64,000 nucleotides of DNA from Pseudomonas nunensis (GTDB taxonomy: Bacteria > Pseudomonadota > Gammaproteobacteria > Pseudomonadales > Pseudomonadaceae): positions 6,822,501 through 6,886,500 of the forward strand of contig NZ_CP101125.1 in assembly GCF_024296925.1 (NCBI RefSeq), in the 5' to 3' direction. The notes under the pieces were generated by a model. It saw only the letters and a program-made list of their open reading frames with translations. It was not told where the DNA came from and did no database searches. Positions within the stretch are counted from its first letter, which is position 1. Each line of letters starts with the position of its first letter. Both the position numbers and the translations under genes were made by a program. Positions 26,316 to 34,784 of this stretch are shown here, one piece after another.

Positions 26316-27602
26316 TTGCCGCGTTCTTCCGCTGTACGTTTCAGTCACTTTTTGCCCTCATTACTGCTATTGCTCGCTGGGCTTTCGGCTGCGTACATCA
26401 AGGATCTCAACGTCTTCTTCACCTCGCTGTTCAACGTGCTGCCAACCCTGGTGCTGTTGCTCGGCGGCGCGTACTGCGCGGTGTATCGACGCCAGCGCGA
26501 ACTGTTTCTGATGGTCACCGTGTACATCGCCTACTTCCTGCTTGACACCCAGACCGACTATTACCGCGACAACGGCAAGGTTCGCGAAGACGCGGCGGTA
26601 GTTTTTCATCTCTGCTGTCTGCTGCTGCCGTTGTTGTTCGGCCTGTTCGCGGCGTGGCAGGAGCGCACCCATCTGTTCCAGGACATGGTCGCGCGCTTTG
26701 CCGTGTTGCTGGCGTTCGGCAGCGTGGCGCTGGGCGTTGAGCAAAGTTACCCACAGGCGCTGCTGATGTGGCTGTCGGAGATCCGCTGGCCTGCATTGCA
26801 CGGCGCGTGGATGAGCCTGATCCAGTTGTCCTACCCGGTGTTTATCGCCTCGTTTGTACTGCTGGCCTGGCAATACTGGCGCAACCCGAGGCCCTTGCAC
26901 GCCGCGCAACTGGTGGGTCTGCTGGGACTGTTCTGGATGTTGCCGAAGACCTTCATCCTGCCGTTTACCCTGAACATCATGTGCAGCCAGGTGATGCTGA
27001 TGATTGCCGCGGCCGTTGCCCATGAAGCCTATCAAATGGCCTTCCGCGACGAACTCACTGGTCTGCCGGGCCGCCGCGCATTGAACGAACGCATGCAGCG
27101 ACTGGGGCGCAATTACGTGCTGGCCATGAGCGACGTCGATCACTTCAAGAAATTCAACGACACCCACGGCCACGACGTCGGCGATCAGGTGCTGCGACTG
27201 GTCGCCAGCAAACTGTCGAAAATCAGCGGTGGTGGTAGGGCGTATCGCTATGGTGGCGAGGAATTCGCCCTGGTATTCGCGGGCAAGACGCTTGAAGAGT
27301 GCATGCCGCACCTGGAAGTCATCCGCGAATCGATTGCCTCCTACAACATTCAACTGCGCAACCCGGATCGTCCGCAAGACGATCAGCAAGGTCGCCAGCG
27401 ACGTGCCGGTTCCGCTGCCTCCAGCGTGTCGGTCACGGTCAGCATCGGCGTCGCCGAGCGCCTGGAACAGCGCACGCCGGAACAAGTGCTCAAGTCCGCC
27501 GACGAGGCGCTCTATAGCGCCAAGGGCGCCGGGCGTAACTGCGTGGTTGCGTTCGGTCAAAACCGTCGTGGCGCAGTGCGCATGGACGGCGCTGCGGGTT
27601 GA
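26316..27602 (+). CDS. Membrane-bound diguanylate cyclase (GGDEF, active GGEEF signature)
   Basis: About 428 residues from a TTG at 26316, which has GGAG upstream; the frame extends further 5' to another TTG at 26268, so the start is uncertain. The first ~235 residues contain six or seven hydrophobic helices (LPSLLLLLAGLSAAYI, LPTLVLLLGGAYCAVY and others). A GGDEF domain follows (FRDELTGLPGRRALNERMQR, MSDVDHFKKFNDTHGHDVGD) with the active-site G313-G-E-E-F317. The inhibitory RxxD site is absent: the residues before the signature read SGGGRAYRYGGEEF. It is predicted to make c-di-GMP from the inner membrane without product inhibition at that site. Confidence 0.92.
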   Translation: MPRSSAVRFSHFLPSLLLLLAGLSAAYIKDLNVFFTSLFNVLPTLVLLLGGAYCAVYRRQRELFLMVTVYIAYFLLDTQTDYYRDNGKVREDAAVVFHLCCLLLPLLFGLFAAWQERTHLFQDMVARFAVLLAFGSVALGVEQSYPQALLMWLSEIRWPALHGAWMSLIQLSYPVFIASFVLLAWQYWRNPRPLHAAQLVGLLGLFWMLPKTFILPFTLNIMCSQVMLMIAAAVAHEAYQMAFRDELTGLPGRRALNERMQRLGRNYVLAMSDVDHFKKFNDTHGHDVGDQVLRLVASKLSKISGGGRAYRYGGEEFALVFAGKTLEECMPHLEVIRESIASYNIQLRNPDRPQDDQQGRQRRAGSAASSVSVTVSIGVAERLEQRTPEQVLKSADEALYSAKGAGRNCVVAFGQNRRGAVRMDGAAG

Positions 27603-27692
27603 GTGATGATGGCGCATTCAGCGTCTGGACTGTGATTGTGAGGCGTGGGACACGGCAGTAGGTTTGAGCAATCTGCTGCCGGAGAAACGACC

Positions 27693-29489
27693 ATGCCTGA
27701 GTACAAAGCTCCCCTGCGCGACATGCGCTTCCTGATCGACCACGTCTTCGACTTTCACGGCAACTACGCCGCGCTGGGCGCCACCGATGCCAGCCCGGAC
27801 ATGGTCAGTGCGATCCTCGAAGAAGGCGCGAAATTCTGTGAGAACGTTCTCTCACCGCTGAATCGCAGCGGCGACGAAGAGGGCTGCCATTTCGACAATG
27901 GCGTGGTGACAACGCCTACAGGCTTCAAGCAAGCCTTCGCACAATACGTGGAGGGCGGCTGGCATGGCCTGGCGGCTGATCCGGTGTATGGCGGCCAGGG
28001 TCTGCCTCTTTCGCTGGGACTGGTCATCAGCGAGATGATCGCTTCCAGCAACACCTCCTGGGGCATGTACCCCGGTTTGACCCACGGTGCGATGTCGGCG
28101 ATTCACGCCCACGGCACCGAAGCGCAAAAACAGACCTACCTGAGCAAGCTCACCGCCGGCCAATGGACAGGCACCATGTGCCTGACCGAAGCCCATTGCG
28201 GCACTGACCTGGGCATCATCAAGACCCGCGCCGTGCCCCAGGCTGACGGCAGCTACGCGATCTCCGGCAGCAAGATTTTCATCTCCGCCGGCGAACACGA
28301 CATGAGCGACAACATCATTCATTTGGTGCTGGCCAAACTGCCGGATGCACCGGCCGGGACCAAGGGCATTTCGCTGTTTATCGTGCCTAAATTCCTGCCC
28401 GATGCCGAAGGTGAGGCGGGCGAGCGCAATGGCGTTTCCTGCGGCTCCATCGAACACAAAATGGGCATCAAGGCCTCGGCCACCTGCGTGCTCAATTTTG
28501 ATGACGCCAAGGGCTTCCTGATCGGTGAAGCCAACAAAGGCCTGAACTGTATGTTCACCATGATGAACCATGCGCGCCTGGGTACCGGCATGCAGGGTTT
28601 GTGTCTGGGCGAGGCGAGCTTCCAGGGCGCGATCAAATACGCTAACGATCGTTTGCAAATGCGTTCGCTGACCGGACCTAAAGCCCCGGAAAAAGTCGCC
28701 GACCCGATCATCGTACATCCGGATGTACGGCGGATGTTGCTGACCATGAAAGCCTTCAACGAAGGCAATCGGGCGCTGACCTATTTCACCGCGCAGTTGT
28801 TGGATGTCGCGCATTTGAGTGCAGATGCAACGGCGCGTCAGGACGCCGAGGACTTGCTGGCGTTTCTGACACCGATCTGCAAAGCGTTCATGACCGACAC
28901 CGGGCTGGAAGTGACCAACCACGGCATGCAGGTGTTTGGCGGCCACGGTTTCATCCGCGAGTGGGGCATGGAGCAGTTGGTACGTGACTGCCGGATTGCG
29001 CCGATCTACGAGGGCACCAACGGCATTCAGGCGCTGGATCTGCTGGGGCGCAAAGTGCTTGGCAGCCAAGGCAAACTGTTGCGTGGCTTTACTAAAATCG
29101 TTCACAAGTTCTGCGCTGCCAACGCCGAGCATCCGCAACTCGGCAGCTTCGTCGCTCAGCTCAATGGTTTGAATCAGCAGTGGGGCGAGGTGACCACCAA
29201 GATCGGCATGGCCGCGATGAAAAATCCGGACGAAGTCGGCGCGGCGTCGGTGGATTACCTGATGTACAGCGGTTACATCATCCTCGGCTATTTGTGGCTG
29301 CGCATGGCGTTGGTGGCTCAGGCGCAACTCGACGACGGCAGCGGCGATGCCGATTATTGCCAGGGAAAATTGGCGACCTGCGAGTTTTATTTCAAGCGAT
29401 TGCTGCCACGCACCGCCGCTCATCGTGCGGCGATCGAGGCGGGGAGTGATTGCTTGATGAAGTTGCCGGCGGGGTTGTTTGCGCTTTAA
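27693..29489 (+). CDS. Acyl-CoA dehydrogenase (second FadE-type paralogue)
   Basis: 598 residues from ATG 27693, preceded by GGAGA; the longer frame begins at a poorer start. The same build as the gene at 21858: leader MPEYKAPLRDMRFLIDHVFD, flavin segment GTMCLTEAHCGTDLGIIKTR, catalytic E440 in [20 protein letters not shown]. Identity to the first paralogue is clearly high over long blocks (for example [15 protein letters not shown] shared exactly). By synteny it corresponds to P. aeruginosa PA0507. It lies 90 bases after the diguanylate cyclase gene. Confidence 0.95.
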   Translation: MPEYKAPLRDMRFLIDHVFDFHGNYAALGATDASPDMVSAILEEGAKFCENVLSPLNRSGDEEGCHFDNGVVTTPTGFKQAFAQYVEGGWHGLAADPVYGGQGLPLSLGLVISEMIASSNTSWGMYPGLTHGAMSAIHAHGTEAQKQTYLSKLTAGQWTGTMCLTEAHCGTDLGIIKTRAVPQADGSYAISGSKIFISAGEHDMSDNIIHLVLAKLPDAPAGTKGISLFIVPKFLPDAEGEAGERNGVSCGSIEHKMGIKASATCVLNFDDAKGFLIGEANKGLNCMFTMMNHARLGTGMQGLCLGEASFQGAIKYANDRLQMRSLTGPKAPEKVADPIIVHPDVRRMLLTMKAFNEGNRALTYFTAQLLDVAHLSADATARQDAEDLLAFLTPICKAFMTDTGLEVTNHGMQVFGGHGFIREWGMEQLVRDCRIAPIYEGTNGIQALDLLGRKVLGSQGKLLRGFTKIVHKFCAANAEHPQLGSFVAQLNGLNQQWGEVTTKIGMAAMKNPDEVGAASVDYLMYSGYIILGYLWLRMALVAQAQLDDGSGDADYCQGKLATCEFYFKRLLPRTAAHRAAIEAGSDCLMKLPAGLFAL

Positions 29490-29502
29490 TCGTATTTAAG
29501 AG

Positions 29503-29600
29503 CTTCGCGGGCAAGCCTCGCTCCTACAGGTTGGCGGTGTTTTCGAAAACGCCTTGGACCTGTAGGAGCGAGCGGTGCGACGATTCGACTTGCCCGCGAA
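29503..29600. repeat. REPIN, family A, with one interrupted arm
   Basis: The left arm is the normal CTTCGCGGGCAAGCCTCGCT. In the right arm GTAGGAGCGAG is separated from CTTGCCCGCGAA by the insert CGGTGCGACGATTCGA, a bulge that breaks the central palindrome. Confidence 0.85.
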
Positions 29601-29748
29601 TGCGTTTTACCAGATACACGCCAATGACTAAACATTACAAATCAGTCATGAGCTGACCCTATGTGTCGTAAAAGTTGTTGGGTTACACTCGAACCCAACG
29701 AAAACACCATTCCCACGAATCACCCGTTTAGATCCTGCGAGGTTTGCC

Positions 29749-31527
29749 ATGGCTGACTACAAAGCGCCCCTGCGCGATATGCGCTTCGTCCTCAATGAAG
29801 TTTTCGAGGTCGCCAAACTCTGGGCCGAGTTGCCGGCGCTGGCGGATACCGTCGATGCCGAAACCGTCGAAGCCATTCTTGAAGAGGCCGGCAAGGTCAC
29901 CAGCAAAAGCATCGCGCCCCTGAGCCGTGCAGCTGACGAAGAAGGTTGCCATTGGGCGGACGGTGCCGTCACCACGCCGGCAGGTTTCCCACAGGCTTAT
30001 CAGACTTATGCTGAAGGTGGTTGGGTCGGCGTCGGTGGCGATCCGGCCTACGGCGGCATGGGCATGCCCAAGGCTGTTTCGGCCCAGGTCGAAGAAATGG
30101 TCAACTCCGCGAGCCTGTCGTTTGGCCTGTACCCGATGCTGACCGCCGGCGCTTGCCTCTCGATCAATGCCCACGCCAGCGACGAACTGAAAGCCGCGTA
30201 CCTGCCGAACATGTACGCCGGCGTTTGGGCCGGCTCCATGTGCCTGACCGAGCCTCACGCCGGCACAGACCTGGGGATCATCCGCACCAAGGCCGAACCT
30301 CAGGCCGACGGTTCCTACAAAGTCAGCGGCACCAAGATCTTCATCACCGGCGGTGAACACGACCTGACCGAGAACATTATCCATCTGGTGCTGGCTAAGC
30401 TGCCGGACGCCCCAGCGGGGCCGAAAGGCATTTCGCTGTTCCTGGTGCCGAAGTTCATGGTCAATGCCGATGGCAGCCTGGGCGCGCGCAACCCGGCGAA
30501 CTGCGGTTCGATCGAACACAAAATGGGCATCCAGGCGTCCGCGACCTGCGTGATGAACTTCGACGAAGCCGTGGGTTACCTGGTCGGCGAGCCGAACAAA
30601 GGCCTGGCGGCGATGTTCACCATGATGAACTACGAGCGTCTGGGCGTCGGTATCCAGGGCCTGGCCACTGGCGAGCGCTCGTACCAGAACGCCGTCGAAT
30701 ACGCGCGCGATCGTCTGCAAAGCCGTTCGCCGACCGGCGCGCAGAACAAAGACAAAGTCGCTGACCCGATCATCGTCCATCCGGACGTGCGTCGCATGTT
30801 GCTGACCATGAAAGCCTCAAACGAGGGCGGCCGTGCCTTCTCGACATACGTGGCGATGCAACTCGACACCGCCAAGTTCAGCGAAGACGCGACCACCCGC
30901 AAGCGTGCGGAAGATCTGGTGGCGCTGCTGACGCCAGTGGCCAAGGCATTCCTGACTGACCTGGGGCTGGAAACCACCGTCCACGGTCAGCAAGTGTTCG
31001 GCGGCCACGGTTACATCCGTGAGTGGGGCCAGGAGCAACTGGTGCGCGACGTGCGCATCACCCAGATCTACGAAGGCACCAACGGCATTCAGGCGCTGGA
31101 CCTTGTAGGACGCAAGATCGTTGGCAGCGGCGGGGCGTTCTACAACCTGTTCGCCGACGAAATTCGTCACTTCACGGCAACGGCCAGTGCTGACCTGGCG
31201 GAATTCACCAAGCCGTTGAATGACGCGGTGACCACCCTCGATGAGCTGACTTCGTGGCTGCTGGACCGGGCGAAAAACAACCCGAATGAAATCGGCGCGG
31301 CTTCGGTCGAATATCTGCAAGTATTTGGATACGTTTCCTACGCCTACATGTGGGCATTGATGGCCAAAGCAGCCTTTGGCAAAGAAGCGCAGGACGATTT
31401 CTACGCAAGCAAACTCGGTACGGCGCGGTTCTATTTCGCCCGTCTGCTGCCGCGTATTCACTCGTTGAGCGCATCGGTGAAGGCCGGTAGTGAGTCGCTG
31501 TTCCTGCTGGACGCATCGCAGTTCTGA
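29749..31527 (+). CDS. Acyl-CoA dehydrogenase (third FadE-type paralogue)
   Basis: 592 residues from ATG 29749, with GAGG upstream. Leader [20 protein letters not shown], flavin segment GSMCLTEPHAGTDLGIIRTK, catalytic E442 in QIYEGTNGIQALDLVGRKIV. It differs from the other two in the middle (SRSPTGAQNKDKVADPII) and in the region before the C-terminal extension, so chain-length preference may differ. By synteny it matches P. aeruginosa PA0508. I recall published work assigning PA0506 and PA0508 to long- and medium-chain substrates, but cannot confirm that from sequence. It is the last gene before rsmY. Confidence 0.95.
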   Translation: MADYKAPLRDMRFVLNEVFEVAKLWAELPALADTVDAETVEAILEEAGKVTSKSIAPLSRAADEEGCHWADGAVTTPAGFPQAYQTYAEGGWVGVGGDPAYGGMGMPKAVSAQVEEMVNSASLSFGLYPMLTAGACLSINAHASDELKAAYLPNMYAGVWAGSMCLTEPHAGTDLGIIRTKAEPQADGSYKVSGTKIFITGGEHDLTENIIHLVLAKLPDAPAGPKGISLFLVPKFMVNADGSLGARNPANCGSIEHKMGIQASATCVMNFDEAVGYLVGEPNKGLAAMFTMMNYERLGVGIQGLATGERSYQNAVEYARDRLQSRSPTGAQNKDKVADPIIVHPDVRRMLLTMKASNEGGRAFSTYVAMQLDTAKFSEDATTRKRAEDLVALLTPVAKAFLTDLGLETTVHGQQVFGGHGYIREWGQEQLVRDVRITQIYEGTNGIQALDLVGRKIVGSGGAFYNLFADEIRHFTATASADLAEFTKPLNDAVTTLDELTSWLLDRAKNNPNEIGAASVEYLQVFGYVSYAYMWALMAKAAFGKEAQDDFYASKLGTARFYFARLLPRIHSLSASVKAGSESLFLLDASQF

Positions 31528-31540
31528 CCCGTCAACGTTA

Positions 31541-31558
31541 TGTAAGCATTCTCTTACA
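31541..31558 (+). promoter_or_regulatory. GacA box (upstream activating sequence) of rsmY
   Basis: TGTAAGCATTCTCTTACA is an exact match to the TGTAAG-N6-CTTACA palindrome bound by GacA. It lies about 74 bases before the predicted rsmY start, the usual spacing for Rsm small RNA promoters. Confidence 0.93.
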
Positions 31559-31614
31559 TGACGTACTGCTGTTTTCCCATATGCGCGGATTGGATCCAGA
31601 GCTAATCTACTTCA

Positions 31615-31738
31615 CATGGACGTCGCGCAGGAAGCGCAAAGCAACAACACGGACACGTAGGATTCTGCCAGGATGGCGGAGTGAAATGGATGTCAGGGAA
31701 ACAGTCTGCAAAGCCCCGCTTCGGCGGGGTTTTCTTTT
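31615..31738 (+). ncRNA. rsmY: RsmY small RNA
   Basis: A GacA-controlled RNA that sequesters RsmA/RsmE (CsrA) proteins. Support: a GacA box at 31541, a -10-like TAATCT at 31603, then about 120 bases containing eight GGA motifs (31618, 31630, 31651, 31660, 31671, 31678, 31688, 31697), several in hairpin loops such as GCGCAGGAAGCGC and GCCAGGATGGC. It ends in a GC-rich hairpin with a TTCG loop and T-rich tail. The GCGCAGGAAGCGCAA block and the chromosomal neighbourhood fit RsmY rather than RsmX or RsmZ. The exact 5' end is estimated. Confidence 0.92.
31711..31738 (+). terminator. Intrinsic terminator of rsmY
   Basis: Hairpin GCCCCGC-TTCG-GCGGGGT followed by TTTCTTTT. On the opposite strand it also lies just past the LysR gene stop and may serve both. 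Confidence 0.9.
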
Positions 31739-31754
31739 GCCTGCAGAAAAGTGA

Positions 31755-32675
31755 TCAAGGCATTGTTACCGGGCCTTTCAAACGCTCATCGGGTCCATTC
31801 AGCACTTCTTCCAGCAATGTCTGCAACAAGGCCAGCGAGGCCTGTTGTCGCTGCACATCTCGACACACCAAGCCTACTTTGAGCGGCACGCGCGGCTCGG
31901 TCAGCGGTTTCCACAGCAGTTCATAGTTACCATGCGCCTGTTGCGAGCGCCCCGGCAGGACCGTAGCCAATCGGGTATGAGGCAGACTGTCGAGAATCCC
32001 TGCCATGTTATTCAGTTCGGCCTGCACCTGCGGGCGTCGGCCCAGGCCGGCCAGTTGCGCTTGCCAGATTTGCCGCAGCTGAAACTCTTCGCCCAACAGC
32101 AACATCGGCAACTCCGCCGCCTGACTCATGGAGACTTTCTTGAATTCGCGCAGCGGATGATCCGCCGGGATGACAAGAGTCAGTTCATCTTCGTACAACA
32201 TCACGCCATGCAGCCCCGGCTGACGAGGTGGCAGGTAGCTGATGCCGATGTCCAGAGAACCGTTGAGCAAGCGTCGCTCGATTTCCATACCGGTGAGCTC
32301 ATAGATCTGCACCACCAAATGCGGCTGCGCCTTGCGCACTCGTTCGAGCATCTGCGGCACCAGGCTGGTGTGAACCGTCTGCAAAACCCCGATAGCCAAC
32401 GTGCGCAGCGCCTGGCCCTTGAAGTTACCCAGCGCTTCGCGTGCCCGTTGCAGACCGTCAAGCAGAGGTAATGCGTGGTTGTACAGCGTGTGCGCCGCCA
32501 ACGTTGGCAGCAGGCGTTTGCTGCTGCGTTCGAACAGGCTCACATCAAGGTTCTGTTCGAGGTGCCGGATCTGTTGTGACAACGCGGGTTGGGAGATCGA
32601 AAGTCGCTCGGCGGCCCGGCCCACATGGCCTTCTTCGTAGACCGCGACGAAATAACGCAGTTGCTTGAAATCCAT
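31755..32675 (-). CDS. LysR-family transcriptional regulator
   Basis: 306 residues from ATG 32675; three more codons upstream reach a GTG, but neither start has a clear ribosome site. The N-terminal winged HTH (residues ~1-60) contains FVAVYEEGHVGRAAERLSIS and PALSQQIRHLE. The rest is a LysR substrate-binding domain (LRTLAIGVLQTVHTSLVPQM, SLDIGISYLP). It is divergent from a class III aminotransferase gene, the usual arrangement of a LysR regulator and its target. An ATAAGT-N3-ACTTAT palindrome overlaps its start codon. The inducer is unknown; CynR-like regulators are similar in the HTH, but no cyanase genes are here. Confidence 0.92.
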   Translation of the reverse strand: MDFKQLRYFVAVYEEGHVGRAAERLSISQPALSQQIRHLEQNLDVSLFERSSKRLLPTLAAHTLYNHALPLLDGLQRAREALGNFKGQALRTLAIGVLQTVHTSLVPQMLERVRKAQPHLVVQIYELTGMEIERRLLNGSLDIGISYLPPRQPGLHGVMLYEDELTLVIPADHPLREFKKVSMSQAAELPMLLLGEEFQLRQIWQAQLAGLGRRPQVQAELNNMAGILDSLPHTRLATVLPGRSQQAHGNYELLWKPLTEPRVPLKVGLVCRDVQRQQASLALLQTLLEEVLNGPDERLKGPVTMP

Positions 32676-32688
32676 AAGTAACACTTAT
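32674..32688. promoter_or_regulatory. Palindrome at the LysR gene start (possible operator)
   Basis: ATAAGT-AAC-ACTTAT is a perfect 6-bp inverted repeat with the T-N11-A form of LysR boxes. It overlaps the start codon of the regulator gene, so it suits autorepression. Confidence 0.5.
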
Positions 32689-32844
32689 CGAAAATGCTGT
32701 GAAATCGAAATGGCTCAGTGCCGTGCCTGAGCCTAGTCTAACCGCATTCACAAGGCTTACAGGGCCGGAAAGCGCGATGAATACCGATTACCGTGTTGGT
32801 GTTTACATAGGAAAGACAAAAAATCTCAAACGAGGCTTTTTGTG

Positions 32845-34128
32845 ATGAATCTGTTCAGTTTGCGGCGTAATCCACCCAGTCTTGATGACTTGGTGATGGA
32901 TGCTTCATTGCCGGCGTGCAGTGACAATCTTTCCAGTGAGTGCCTGATGCCCAGCGTCGAGCGGCCCCAGCAGATTTTTGTCCGAGGCCAGGGCTCGTGG
33001 TTGTGGGACAGCGATGACCGCGCTTATCTGGATTTTTCACAGGGTGGCGGGGCCAATAGCCTCGGGCACAGCCCGTCGGTGCTGGTTAACGCGATCTCGG
33101 ATCAGGCCCGGGCACTGATCAATCCTGGTTTCGGCCTGCATAACCGTGGCTTGCTAAACCTCGCTGAACGCCTCTGTGCCAGCACCGGCAGCGACCAGGC
33201 GTACCTGCTCAATAGTGGCAGCGAAGCCTGCGACACGGCGATCAAACTGGCTCGCAAATGGGGCCAACTGCATCGCGGCGGGGCTTCGCGGATCATCGTG
33301 GCCAACAAGGGTTGTCATGGTCGTAGTCTCGGGACGATTTCGGCGTCGGACAGTTCGACGCTGATCAACCGATTCGAACCGCAGTTGCCGGGCTTCAGTC
33401 ACGTCCCGTTCAACGACCTTCCCGCCTTGCATGCAGCCGTGGACGCGCAAACCGTCGCCATCATGCTCGAGCCGATCCAGAGCGAAGCCGGGGTGATCCC
33501 GGCCGACGAGCACTACCTCAAGGGCGTCGAGCGCTTGTGTCGTGAACTGGGCATCCTGCTGATCCTCGACGAAGTCCAAACCGGGATCGGTCGCTGCGGC
33601 AGCTTGCTCGCGGAACAATCCTACGGCGTGCGCGCCGATATCGTCGTCCTCGGCAAAGGCCTGGGTGGTGGCGTGCCGCTGGCCGCGTTGCTGGCCCGGG
33701 GTAAAGCCTGCTGCTTCGACATCGGCGAAATGACCGGCACCCATCACGGCAATGCACTGATGACCGCTGCTGGCCTGGCCGTTCTCGATAGCGTGCAGGA
33801 CAAAGGCTTTCTTGAGCATGTGCAGCAAACCGGTCAGTACCTTGGCGAAGGCCTCGGGCGACTGGCCCATCGTTACGATCACGGTGAACTGCGCGGACAA
33901 GGGCTGCTCTGGGGGCTGACCTTGTCCGACGATTCAGCAGAAGCGGTAGTCAAAGCCGCATTCCACGAAGGCTTGCTGCTCAACGCCCCGCAACCCGACT
34001 GCCTGCGCTTTACCCCGGCCCTCACCGTCAGCAAAGCCAACATCGACGAAATGCTCCTGCGCCTGGCCCGAGCGTTTTCCCGAGTACGCACCGCGCAACT
34101 GCAATGCCGCAAAGGGATTGCCGTCTGA
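32845..34128 (+). CDS. Class III PLP-dependent aminotransferase
   Basis: 427 residues. A fold-type I class III aminotransferase related to acetylornithine, 4-aminobutyrate and diaminobutyrate transaminases. Visible: LLNSGSEACDTAIKLARKWG (PLP phosphate region), LEPIQSEAGVIPADEHYLKG, LILDEVQTGIGRCG (pyridine-contacting aspartate) and the PLP lysine K271 in VVLGKGLGGGVPLAALLARG. ATG 32845 or the adjacent GTG 32842 could start translation; GAGG precedes both. Synteny points to P. aeruginosa PA0530, which is also unassigned. The amino donor is not evident. Confidence 0.92.
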   Translation: MNLFSLRRNPPSLDDLVMDASLPACSDNLSSECLMPSVERPQQIFVRGQGSWLWDSDDRAYLDFSQGGGANSLGHSPSVLVNAISDQARALINPGFGLHNRGLLNLAERLCASTGSDQAYLLNSGSEACDTAIKLARKWGQLHRGGASRIIVANKGCHGRSLGTISASDSSTLINRFEPQLPGFSHVPFNDLPALHAAVDAQTVAIMLEPIQSEAGVIPADEHYLKGVERLCRELGILLILDEVQTGIGRCGSLLAEQSYGVRADIVVLGKGLGGGVPLAALLARGKACCFDIGEMTGTHHGNALMTAAGLAVLDSVQDKGFLEHVQQTGQYLGEGLGRLAHRYDHGELRGQGLLWGLTLSDDSAEAVVKAAFHEGLLLNAPQPDCLRFTPALTVSKANIDEMLLRLARAFSRVRTAQLQCRKGIAV

Positions 34129-34178
34129 TCAGAACCGTCCTACATGAATCCCCGAACCGTCTCGCGGTAATAACGCAT

Positions 34179-34217
34179 CGCCCCATGCCTGATTCTTTTG
34201 GCGTGGGGCGTTTTTTT
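34179..34217 (+). terminator. Rho-independent terminator after the aminotransferase gene
   Basis: 11-bp stem CGCCCCATGCC / GGCGTGGGGCG with a 10-base loop, followed by seven T. Confidence 0.92.
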
Positions 34218-34260
34218 GTCTCTGCGTTTTGCCAGAGGGCATTTGGTGCTTGAGAGATGG

Positions 34261-34388
34261 CTGGATCGATGGCTTTTTAGGAAGGGACGGGTAAAAAACG
34301 CAATAGCACGAACTACGCGGGACTTACCGATGTGCAAGTTCAGCGTTTGCTGGATACGAAAGAATTCGTGGAGATAGCTCATGAGTAA
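34261..34388 (+). pseudogene. Decayed RelE/HigB-type toxin gene remnant
   Basis: Directly before the antitoxin, one frame reads LDRWLFRKGRVKNAIARTT, recalling the FRKGDR...FAKN block of RelE/HigB-like toxins with the middle deleted. A second frame from 34323 reads LTDVQVQRLLDTKEFVEIAH and ends at TAA 34388, overlapping the antitoxin start by 8 bases. That is the normal tail and overlap of this toxin class. The two pieces are in different frames and no start codon remains, so the toxin is dead. Assignment is by recalled family pattern. Confidence 0.55.
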
Positions 34389-34701
34389 AAAATACAAAAG
34401 TGAAGTTTTTGAATCAATACACGAATCAGCCAGTGCCTTATTCGCCATTGGCGCAATCAGCAAAGCGACAATGCGCGAATTCGATGAGTCCTGCCTGGCA
34501 AAAGTGCCCGACGCAATCCCAGCGGAACAGATCAAGGCGCTTCGCGAAAGCAATAACGTCAGCCAGCCGGTATTTGCGCGTTATCTGAACACCAGTGCCT
34601 CGACGGTCAAGCAATGGGAAGCGGGGGATAAGCACCCGAGCGGTATGGCGCTGAAGTTGTTGAGCATCGTTCAGAAATACGGTCTTGAGATACTAGCCTG
34701 A
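34381..34701 (+). CDS. HigA-like XRE antitoxin, orphaned
   Basis: 106 residues. The C-terminal ~60 residues form a Cro/XRE helix-turn-helix (IKALRESNNVSQPVFARYLN, STVKQWEAGDKHPSG). The N-terminal part (SEVFESIHESASALFAIGAI) is the toxin-binding segment seen in HigA/RelB-like antitoxins whose gene follows the toxin gene. The toxin upstream is broken. Base composition is lower in GC than neighbouring genes, consistent with acquisition by transfer. It may survive as a stand-alone repressor. Confidence 0.85.
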   Translation: MSKKYKSEVFESIHESASALFAIGAISKATMREFDESCLAKVPDAIPAEQIKALRESNNVSQPVFARYLNTSASTVKQWEAGDKHPSGMALKLLSIVQKYGLEILA

Positions 34702-34784
34702 AGATCTGCACTGAACCCTGACGAACGGCACAGGTCGATTGGTTGTATGGCTCGTGCGAGCCATCATCAATCAGGAGCTGACCC

